A stretch of 11,331 bases of DNA, taken from assembly GCA_002299195.1 (NCBI GenBank), contig DBOA01000062.1, positions 1 through 11,331 of the forward strand. The letters run 5' to 3'. The translations under genes were made by a program, and so were the position numbers. Positions 5,645 through 11,331 of the stretch are shown in pieces (positions within the stretch are counted from its first letter, which is position 1; every line of letters starts with the position of its first letter). This DNA comes from Sphingomonadales bacterium UBA658 (GTDB lineage Bacteria > Pseudomonadota > Alphaproteobacteria > Sphingomonadales > Sphingomonadaceae). Below the pieces are notes generated by a model that saw only the letters and a list, made by a program, of their open reading frames with translations, was not told the origin of the DNA and did no database searches.

Positions 5645-7690
5645 CTAAGCCTCCGCCACAATGCGGGCCCATTCGGCCTCATCAATGACTGAAATGCCAA
5701 GTGCTGTGGCCTGTTTCAGCTTCGATCCTGCTCCGGGGCCAGCCACGACCAAGTCAGTCTTAGCACTCACCGATCCTGCAGACTTTGCCCCAAGTGCTTC
5801 AGCTTGTGCCTTCGCCTCATCCCGGCTCATGGTTTCAAGCTTTCCGGTGAACACAATATTTTTACCCGTCCATGCGCTTTCACGGACGTTTGACACATAA
5901 GCAGGCGGCGCGATTTCGTTCAAAAGATCATTCCACACCAACATATTGTGCGGTTCGTGGAAAAAATCGCCAAGTGCCTCGGCAACTGCCCCGCCAACGC
6001 CGTCAATAGTGGTGATGTCCGCGACGGCCGCCTCATCACCCAGTGCCAACCGCAGCCCGACGTTACCGACGTCTTGTACAGTTCCAAAAGCCTTAAACAA
6101 ATCGCGCGCAGTGACCGCGCCAATATGGCGAATGCCAAGCCCAAAGAGCAACTTGGCGCCATCGGGCGCGCGCTTCGCCTCAATCGCTGCCAACAGGTTA
6201 TCCACAGACTTATCCTGCCATCCATCGCGCGCTAAAATATCTGCACGGCGGGCCTTCAACCTGAAAATATCTGCGGGACTTTCGAGCCAGCCCAGATCGA
6301 AAAACTCTTGAATGGTTTTCTCGCCAAGCCCCTCAATATCCAGCGCACCACGGCTGACAAAGTGGATCAGCCGCTGGACACGCTGGGCCGGACAAATCAG
6401 TCCGCCCGTGCAACGCACATCGACTTCGCCTTCCTCGGCGACGGCTTCGGAACCGCATTCGGGGCATTGCGATGGAAATGCATAAGGCGCGCGCGCTGCA
6501 TCGCGTGTCAGGTTTTCGACGATCTGGGGAATGACGTCCCCTGCCCTTTGCACAACGATACGGTCACCAGGGCGCACAGCCAATCGGGCGATTTCATCGC
6601 GGTTGTGCAGCGTTACGTTGGAGACAACGACGCCGCCCACCGTTACGGGGGTCAGGCGACCCACGGGCGTCAACTTGCCCGTGCGTCCGACTTGAATATC
6701 GATAAGCTCAAGCGTTGTTTCGGCCTGTTCAGCAGGAAATTTGTGCGCAATTGCCCAGCGCGGGGATTTTGCGACAAAGCCAAGCCGTTCCTGCCATTCA
6801 AGCCGGTCAACCTTGTAGACCACGCCGTCAATATCATAGGGCAAGTCAGCCCGCTGGCGTTCGATACTGGCATAATGGGCCAGCGCATCATCGCTGTGCG
6901 GCACGCGGACGAGCAATGGCGACACGGGCACACCCCAGGCCGCAATGGCGGCCATGACGCCGCTTTGGGTCTCGGCTGGCAGGCCACTGACCTCACCCCA
7001 TCCATGCGCAAAGAACCGCAACGGCCGCGACGCGGTAACTTTGGCATCTTTCTGCCGTAATGACCCCGCCGCCGCATTGCGCGGGTTGGCGAATATCTTC
7101 CCGTCCTTCGCCTTTTGCACTTCGTTTATCGCCGCAAAGTCAGACTTGGCCATATAGACCTCGCCGCGTATCTCGAAAATCTCGGGCACATCGCCGTGCA
7201 ACTGCTGCGGAATGTCCGAGATATAGGCGACATTGGCGGTTACATCCTCACCCACGCTGCCATCGCCGCGTGTTGCGGCCTTTACCAGCTGGCCCTTTTC
7301 GTATCGCAAGGAGAGCGAAAGGCCGTCAATCTTGTCCTCCGCCGTCAACGCGACATCCGCATCGGGGGCGAGGTTTAGAAAGCGCCGGACACGCGCTACG
7401 AAATCATGCACATCTTGCGCCTCAAACGCATTGTCGAGGCTCATCATACGCTTGGCATGCGCGATTTTCTTCAGGCCCGAACCGTCTACAGCCGCGCCAA
7501 CCAAATTATTGGGGCTATCGGCGCGCACGAGATGCGGGAACGCCGCCTCCAACTCATTATTGCGCCGCACCAACGCATCATATTCCGCGTCTGAGATTTC
7601 AGGCGTGTCTTCGGCATGATAGCGCTTGTTGTGATGGGCAATCTGTTTCGCCAACCGCATCAGCTCATTGGCAGCGTCTGCTTCTGTCAC
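5645..7690 (-). CDS. ligA: NAD-dependent DNA ligase LigA
   Basis: The essential replicative and repair ligase: it seals nicks using NAD+ through an enzyme-AMP intermediate. The 681-residue product is full length. An N-terminal Ia domain (about 1-65) precedes the adenylation domain with catalytic Lys120 in AEDKIDG and the EIRGEVYM motif (173-180). The OB-fold follows (QVGRTGKLTPVGRL at 333-346), then a four-cysteine zinc site (Cys409, 412, 427, 433), helix-hairpin-helix repeats (for example LDIEGLGEKTI at 450-460 and FGLGIRHIG at 516-524) and a BRCT domain (about 606-681, starting GKNIVFTGKLE). The start is GTG at 7690, supported by GGAG (minus strand, 7698-7701) seven bases upstream and by the normal family N-terminus. 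It overlaps the stop of the lipoprotein gene as GTGA, so it is translationally coupled to the recN operon. All key residues are present. Confidence 0.98.
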   Translation of the reverse strand: MTEADAANELMRLAKQIAHHNKRYHAEDTPEISDAEYDALVRRNNELEAAFPHLVRADSPNNLVGAAVDGSGLKKIAHAKRMMSLDNAFEAQDVHDFVARVRRFLNLAPDADVALTAEDKIDGLSLSLRYEKGQLVKAATRGDGSVGEDVTANVAYISDIPQQLHGDVPEIFEIRGEVYMAKSDFAAINEVQKAKDGKIFANPRNAAAGSLRQKDAKVTASRPLRFFAHGWGEVSGLPAETQSGVMAAIAAWGVPVSPLLVRVPHSDDALAHYASIERQRADLPYDIDGVVYKVDRLEWQERLGFVAKSPRWAIAHKFPAEQAETTLELIDIQVGRTGKLTPVGRLTPVTVGGVVVSNVTLHNRDEIARLAVRPGDRIVVQRAGDVIPQIVENLTRDAARAPYAFPSQCPECGSEAVAEEGEVDVRCTGGLICPAQRVQRLIHFVSRGALDIEGLGEKTIQEFFDLGWLESPADIFRLKARRADILARDGWQDKSVDNLLAAIEAKRAPDGAKLLFGLGIRHIGAVTARDLFKAFGTVQDVGNVGLRLALGDEAAVADITTIDGVGGAVAEALGDFFHEPHNMLVWNDLLNEIAPPAYVSNVRESAWTGKNIVFTGKLETMSRDEAKAQAEALGAKSAGSVSAKTDLVVAGPGAGSKLKQATALGISVIDEAEWARIVAEA

Positions 7691-8250
7691 TCACCGGCTC
7701 CAGAAACCGGCTTCGTAAGGTCAAATGAAACCCGGAACAACCGCCCCGGCCTTGCCAGTTCATATGTCAGGACTTGTCGCGGCGTGACTTCAAACGCCCA
7801 TATATTGGCATTTGATACAGTGCGCCCTTCCTTGGTGAACATATCTTTGGAAAAGGCGTCCGCAGGAAATTCTTGCCGCATGACGCTGCCTGACATCACG
7901 GTATCGCCGCCATATTGGGATACAGGGTCTTCGGTCCCATCCTTTAACATATGGCGATGCTTCAGACGCAGGCCAGTGTCTGTCTTGCTGATAATCCATG
8001 TGCGCGATTTATCTTCGCCAACATCAAATGCGACCCGAACTTCGCGCGATGAACATTCGCGGACATGCGCACGCATCTTGGCCGAATTAAAGCTGGCATC
8101 GCTGTCATCGCCCGCCGCCAATTTGCCTTCAAATGACTTGCCGCACAGCGCGGAAAGTTCACGAAAAAATCCGTCGGCTGGCAGGGCAGCGGGTTCCGTG
8201 GTCGTGCAGCCAGTCAGCAACAATGCCAAAATCAAACCTATTTTCTTCAC
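7687..8250 (-). CDS. Conserved small lipoprotein of unknown function between recN and ligA
   Basis: A 187-residue protein I cannot assign to a named family. It starts MKKIGLILALLLTGCTTTEP: a short basic n-region, a hydrophobic core and the lipobox LTGC with Cys15 as the lipidation site, so the mature part should sit in the periplasm attached to a membrane. Residue 16 is Thr, not Asp, which fits outer-membrane sorting. The mature domain has two cysteines (36 in SALCGKSFEG, 66 in VRECSSRE) that could form a disulfide, and motif-like stretches GEDKSRTWIIS (79-88), LRLKHRH (94-100) and YGGDT (113-117). From memory, similar blocks occur in uncharacterised proteins of other proteobacteria. The start is GTG at 8250 with a strong GGAGG (minus strand, 8255-8259) four bases upstream. 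GTGA overlaps link it to recN upstream and ligA downstream. No function can be given. Confidence 0.85.
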   Translation of the reverse strand: MKKIGLILALLLTGCTTTEPAALPADGFFRELSALCGKSFEGKLAAGDDSDASFNSAKMRAHVRECSSREVRVAFDVGEDKSRTWIISKTDTGLRLKHRHMLKDGTEDPVSQYGGDTVMSGSVMRQEFPADAFSKDMFTKEGRTVSNANIWAFEVTPRQVLTYELARPGRLFRVSFDLTKPVSGAGE

Positions 8251-9902
8251 ACAACCTCCAAAAGACGTTTTGCTTGCGCGCGCGCTTCATCCGTTACTTC
8301 TGCACCCGAGAGCATCCGGGCGATTTCTTGGCTGCGCGCGTCGTTATCCAGCAAGACGATGCCCGTGCGCGTCACCGTCCCTTGGCTGGATTTTGCGATG
8401 AAGTAATGCGCCTTGCCTTTGGCCGCGACCTGCGGACTATGCGTTACCGCGAGCAGCTGCGTATGTTGGGCCAAGCGCGCCAGCCGCTCACCGATCGCAG
8501 CCGCCACCGCGCCGCCGACGCCGCGGTCGATTTCATCAAAGATAATCGTCGCGGCCCCGCCCTCTTCCGCCAACGCGACTTTCAGCGCGAGGATGAAGCG
8601 CGACAGTTCGCCACCCGATGCAATTTTGGCCAGCGGCGCGAAGGGTGCGCCGGGGTTTGTCGAAATCAAAAACTCGACGCGGTCCATGCCCGACGCGGCC
8701 CAGCGGTCTTCGGGAAGCTGCTCGACAGATGTCTGGAACTGTGCCGCATCCAGCTTTAACGGCGCCAACTCGACCTTAACGGCGGCATCCAGATTCGCTG
8801 CTGACGCACGTCGCGTTTCCGACAGTGCCGTGGCGGACGTGACATAGGCCGCGTGCTTTGCAGCGACCTCAGCCTCTAACAGAGCGAGCCCCTCACCACC
8901 TGCCTCAATTGACTGAAGCTGCGCCGCCAGCCGCTCCTGCAGGGCAATGATGCCGTCCGGCGCGACATTGTGCTTACGGGCCAGCGCGCGCAATTCGAAC
9001 AGGCGCTCCTCAATTTCGTCGAGACGCGCGGGTTCATATTCAATCGCCCGCGCAGCCGCGTTCAACTTGTCCTCAGCTTCGCTTGCCTCAATCACGGCAC
9101 GGTCAAGCGACGTCAATGCTTCTGCTAGCAACGGATGTGCATCCGCCAAGCGGTCAAGCTTACGTGCCGCAGACCGGATAAGCGCCAGGCCGCTTTTGGG
9201 GCCGTCGAAGCTTTCGAGCACCGCCTTCAAATCTTCGGCGATGCGCTCGCCCTTTTGCATGTCCGACCGCTCGCCAGCCAGCTCCTCTTCCTCGCCCGGC
9301 TGGGGATTAAAGGCAGCAAGTTCCGCCACCGCATGCTCAAGCCACTCTTGATCGCGCGCGGCATTTTCCAATGCTTCGCGTGCGATATCAAGCCGCACTT
9401 TCGCCTCATGCCATGACGTGAAATTGGCCGCGACGGTTGCGGTGTCGCATCGGCCAAAGGCGTCAAGCAGCGCCCGGTGCCCGCGCGGGTTCAGCAACCC
9501 CCGGTCATCATGCTGTCCGTGTATTTCGACCAAAGATGCACCGACATCGCGCAACAAAGCCGCAGAGCAAGGCTGATCATTTATGAACGCCTTACTGCCG
9601 CCATCGGCCTTGACCGAACGGCGGATCAGCAGCGGTTCGCCTATGTCGATTTCAATGTCATTTTCGCCCAGCAACGCGACCACATTGGCTGGCGCATCAA
9701 AGCTTGCCGTCACTTGCGCTTTATCAGCGCCTGCCCGCACGAGGCCGCTATCGGCGCGCGCACCCAGCGCAAGGCCAAGAGCGTCCAGCAAGATAGACTT
9801 ACCAGCACCCGTCTCCCCGGTTAACACACCAAGGCCGTTTGCGAATTCAAGGTCCAGCGCCTCGATCAGCACCACATCGCGGATCGACAGCCCCGTTAGC
9901 AT
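8247..9902 (-). CDS. recN: DNA repair protein RecN (SMC-like ATPase)
   Basis: RecN is a cohesin-like ATPase that acts early in double-strand break repair with RecA. The 551-residue product has the Walker A motif GETGAGKS at 29-36 in the N-terminal head and, in the C-terminal head, the ABC signature SGGELS (429-434), Walker B TIIFDEID (452-459) and the H-loop THS (487-489). Residues about 150-380 form the Ala/Glu-rich coiled-coil arms typical of the family. Length matches the family norm of about 550. The ATG at 9902 lies 4 bases after the bamD stop and has no clear Shine-Dalgarno, so it is probably translated by ribosomes finishing bamD. No LexA box can be expected in so small a gap; any SOS control would have to act at the bamD promoter. 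The stop overlaps the lipoprotein GTG start. Confidence 0.97.
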   Translation of the reverse strand: MLTGLSIRDVVLIEALDLEFANGLGVLTGETGAGKSILLDALGLALGARADSGLVRAGADKAQVTASFDAPANVVALLGENDIEIDIGEPLLIRRSVKADGGSKAFINDQPCSAALLRDVGASLVEIHGQHDDRGLLNPRGHRALLDAFGRCDTATVAANFTSWHEAKVRLDIAREALENAARDQEWLEHAVAELAAFNPQPGEEEELAGERSDMQKGERIAEDLKAVLESFDGPKSGLALIRSAARKLDRLADAHPLLAEALTSLDRAVIEASEAEDKLNAAARAIEYEPARLDEIEERLFELRALARKHNVAPDGIIALQERLAAQLQSIEAGGEGLALLEAEVAAKHAAYVTSATALSETRRASAANLDAAVKVELAPLKLDAAQFQTSVEQLPEDRWAASGMDRVEFLISTNPGAPFAPLAKIASGGELSRFILALKVALAEEGGAATIIFDEIDRGVGGAVAAAIGERLARLAQHTQLLAVTHSPQVAAKGKAHYFIAKSSQGTVTRTGIVLLDNDARSQEIARMLSGAEVTDEARAQAKRLLEVV

Positions 9903-9906
9903 GTCA

Positions 9907-10701
9907 TTACGCGGCGGGCGCGTTCTTCTGCATCAGGTCATAGGCGCGCTGATACCATTCGCTACCGGGATAGTTAGCACCCAGCACAGCCGCAGCTTTC
10001 TTCGCCTCTTCCGGCACGCCCATCGCCAAATAGCTTTCGGTCAGACGGTACAAAGCCTCTGGCGTGTGCGTTGTCGTATCAAACTTGTCGATGACTTCGC
10101 GGAAACGCAGCGAGGATGCAAGCCACAGGGCACGACGTTGATAGAAACGGCCAATCTCCATTTCCTTGCCCGCCAAATGGTCGCGTACAAGATCGATTTT
10201 CAACGTGGCGTCAGCGGAATAGCGCGAATTGGGATAGCGACGCTGCACTTCACCCAATGCCGCCAATGCCTGCTCCGAAATCTTCTGATCGTGGGTCACG
10301 TCGCTCATCTGTTCATAATAAGACAAGGCGATCAGATAATATGCATAAGCCGCATCTTTGTTACCCGGATGGATCGACAGGAAACGGCGCGACGATTGAA
10401 TCGATTCGTTATATTTCTGCGCCATGTAATAGCTAAATGCGCTCATCAGCTGCGCGCGGCGGGCCCATGGCGAATAAGGATGCTGGCGTTCGACTTCGTC
10501 AAACAAAGCGGCAGCAACTTCATATTGCTTGTTATCCAGCTTGTCCTTTGCCGCCGTATACAACGTATTGACGTCACGCGCGACATAACGGGTGTTGCTG
10601 CCCGGGTTTGCGCCACCGCCGCCAAGGCCAAGCATAGCGCAACCCGAAAGCATGGAAACCGAAGCCAGCAAGCCAGCGGACACAAGGATTTTTCTGTTCA
10701 T
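9907..10701 (-). CDS. bamD: Outer membrane protein assembly factor BamD (lipoprotein)
   Basis: BamD is the essential lipoprotein of the BAM complex that inserts beta-barrel proteins into the outer membrane with BamA. The 264-residue product starts MNRKILVSAGLLASVSMLSGC, with the lipobox LSGC and Cys21 as the acylation site, followed by a Gly-rich linker (25-34). Residues about 45-250 form TPR-like helical repeats (LYTAAKDKL 47-55, FDEVERQHPYSPWA 67-80, RRFLSIHPG 105-113, EVQRRYPNSRYSADA 151-165, AGKEMEIGRFY 177-187), the last two being family hallmarks. The same frame stays open to 10821, but the ATG at 10701 is the right start: it begins the signal peptide and has AAGGA seven bases upstream. 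It is the first gene of the bamD-recN-lipoprotein-ligA unit; recN starts 4 bases after its stop. Confidence 0.96.
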   Translation of the reverse strand: MNRKILVSAGLLASVSMLSGCAMLGLGGGGANPGSNTRYVARDVNTLYTAAKDKLDNKQYEVAAALFDEVERQHPYSPWARRAQLMSAFSYYMAQKYNESIQSSRRFLSIHPGNKDAAYAYYLIALSYYEQMSDVTHDQKISEQALAALGEVQRRYPNSRYSADATLKIDLVRDHLAGKEMEIGRFYQRRALWLASSLRFREVIDKFDTTTHTPEALYRLTESYLAMGVPEEAKKAAAVLGANYPGSEWYQRAYDLMQKNAPAA

Positions 10702-10708
10702 GGGATTG

Positions 10709-10713
10709 TCCTT
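10709..10713 (-). promoter_or_regulatory. Ribosome-binding site fixing the bamD start
   Basis: The minus strand reads AAGGA here, seven bases before the ATG at 10701. It settles the start against the longer frame reaching 10821, which would bury the lipoprotein signal peptide behind 40 residues. Confidence 0.8.
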
Positions 10714-10780
10714 AGATACTCTTGGGGCCGTCGCCAAGGGTTTTGCGCATGTTAGTGCGAGATGCTGTATCGGGCATGAA

Positions 10781-10801
10781 CTGAAGCCGAGATAGCTTCG
10801 G
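10781..10801. repeat. Small inverted repeat in the bamD upstream region
   Basis: CTGAAGC (10781-10787) and GCTTCGG (10795-10801) can form a seven-pair stem with one G-T pair and a seven-base loop. It lies 80 bases upstream of bamD, between the pnp terminator and the gene. It may be part of the 5' leader or an operator, or be chance; there is no U-tract. Confidence 0.3.
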
Positions 10802-10845
10802 GGGCAACCAGCTTTGCGCATTAATGGCGGCCTATGCCCACAACG

Positions 10846-10874
10846 AAAAAGGGGCCACCGCAGCGACCCCTTTT
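10846..10874 (-). terminator. Intrinsic terminator of pnp
   Basis: On the minus strand the sequence reads AAAAGGGG, TCGC, a TGCG loop, GTGG, then CCCCTTTTT. Four G-C pairs extended by T-G, C-G, G-T and C-G pairs give an eight-pair stem closed by a four-base loop and followed by five T residues. It starts 43 bases after the pnp stop. Flanking A and T tracts also pair, so it could work on both strands, but no plus-strand gene enters it. It separates pnp from bamD. Confidence 0.85.
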
Positions 10875-10917
10875 CCTCTCCAATCCTTTTGCAGGATGTT
10901 CTGTGTGCCGCGTGGGC

Positions 10918-11331
10918 TTAGTCCTTCAGGAATGCTGGAACATGATCGGGATCGCCCCCGCCGTTGTTTCCGCCTTCTGAACGCTCTTGGCGTGGACCAC
11001 GGTCGCCGCGGCCTTCACCACGTCCACCGCCATCACGACGCGGTCCGCGATCGCCACGGCCTTCGCCGCGTCCGCCACCGCCGCCTTCACGACGGGGACC
11101 ACGATCGCTGCGTTCGCTCTTTTCACGTGGCGGGCGTGTGTCTTCCAGTTCTTCACCGGTTTCCTGATCAACGACGCGCATCGACAGGCGAACCTTGCCA
11201 CGTGGATCGATTTCAAGAACCTTGACCTTAACGTCCATGCCTTCGCTGACAACGTCGGTAACCTTTTCAACGCGCTCGTTGCGCATTTCGCTGACGTGGA
11301 CGAGACCGTCCTTGCCACCCATGAAGTTTAC
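10918..11331 (-). CDS. pnp: Polyribonucleotide nucleotidyltransferase (PNPase), C-terminal part (5' end outside window)
   Basis: PNPase is a phosphorolytic 3'-5' exoribonuclease of RNA turnover. The visible 137 residues begin VNFMGGKDGLVHVSEM, the middle of the C-terminal S1 RNA-binding domain, which ends with VLEIDPRGKVRLSMR; this form is typical of Pnp in alphaproteobacteria. After the S1 domain comes an acidic/proline linker (ETGEELEDTRPP) and a low-complexity Arg/Gly/Asp-rich tail with repeated DRGPR and GRGEGRG units, ending in DHVPAFLKD. Such tails are common in alphaproteobacterial PNPases and probably add nonspecific RNA or protein contacts. The KH domain and both RNase PH domains are off the right edge. 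A good intrinsic terminator follows. Another S1 protein (RpsA) is a theoretical alternative, but the exact S1 sequence and tail fit Pnp. Confidence 0.9.
   Translation of the reverse strand, partial: VNFMGGKDGLVHVSEMRNERVEKVTDVVSEGMDVKVKVLEIDPRGKVRLSMRVVDQETGEELEDTRPPREKSERSDRGPRREGGGGGRGEGRGDRGPRRDGGGRGEGRGDRGPRQERSEGGNNGGGDPDHVPAFLKD
10987..11106 (-). repeat. In-frame tandem repeat coding the Arg/Gly tail of PNPase
   Basis: The tail is built of near-identical units: one of 18 codons (DRGPRREGGGGGRGEGRG, 11106-11053), one of 16 codons (DRGPRRDGGGRGEGRG, 11052-11005) and a partial third (DRGPRQ, 11004-10987). The units differ by two glycine codons, consistent with slippage. All lengths are multiples of three, so the reading frame is kept. 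Confidence 0.8.

Noticed and set aside
6308..7728. Long plus-strand open frames (250 and 222 codons) opposite ligA
   Set aside because: Both are antisense to conserved LigA domains, with no plausible start signals and low-complexity Arg/His/Pro-rich products.
9583..10755. A 390-codon open frame on the plus strand opposite recN and bamD
   Set aside because: It spans two well-identified genes and their boundary in antisense, has no recognisable domain, and its composition is that expected of a mirror frame in GC-rich coding DNA.
10702..10821. Longer BamD starting at 10821
   Set aside because: It would place 40 residues before the lipoprotein signal peptide and ignores the AAGGA site in front of the ATG at 10701.

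Overview
The window reads as an ordinary, gene-dense stretch of alphaproteobacterial chromosome. It most likely comes from a sphingomonad (Sphingomonadaceae or a close relative). That assignment is an inference from protein style: a SdhC starting RPLSPHLQVYR, the SdhD start, a Pnp C-terminus with a long Arg/Gly tail, and the linked bamD-recN-ligA set. I saw no mobile element, phage gene, CRISPR array, tRNA or rRNA, and no sharp change in base or codon use.

Left part (1-541, minus strand): the start of a succinate dehydrogenase operon. sdhC is complete and sdhD runs off the left edge; the two overlap as TGATG. A 249-base divergent intergenic region follows. The plus strand then carries a soluble chemoreceptor with a globin-type sensor domain (773-2113), an SDR oxidoreductase (2155-2847), a subclass B3 metallo-beta-lactamase-like hydrolase with a lipoprotein-type leader (2825-3724) and prmA, the ribosomal protein L11 methyltransferase (3721-4695). 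The SDR, MBL and prmA genes overlap end to start and look like one transcription unit.

Right part (4665-11331, minus strand): in transcription order, the 3' end of pnp followed by a clear intrinsic terminator, then bamD, recN, an uncharacterised small lipoprotein and ligA, then phhA (phenylalanine 4-monooxygenase) after an 83-base gap. bamD and recN are 4 bases apart. recN/lipoprotein and lipoprotein/ligA both overlap as GTGA, so outer-membrane assembly, recombination repair, an unknown envelope protein and DNA ligation are coupled in one operon. phhA and prmA converge and overlap tail to tail by 31 bases.

I found no convincing undescribed multi-gene system. The points most worth a second look are these: the chemoreceptor's globin domain appears to have lost its haem-binding histidine; the beta-lactamase-like enzyme appears to be lipidated and is translationally coupled to prmA; an unknown lipoprotein is locked between recN and ligA; PrmA has an extra C-terminal tail created by reading into the antisense of phhA; and a hairpin covers the SDR ribosome-binding region.
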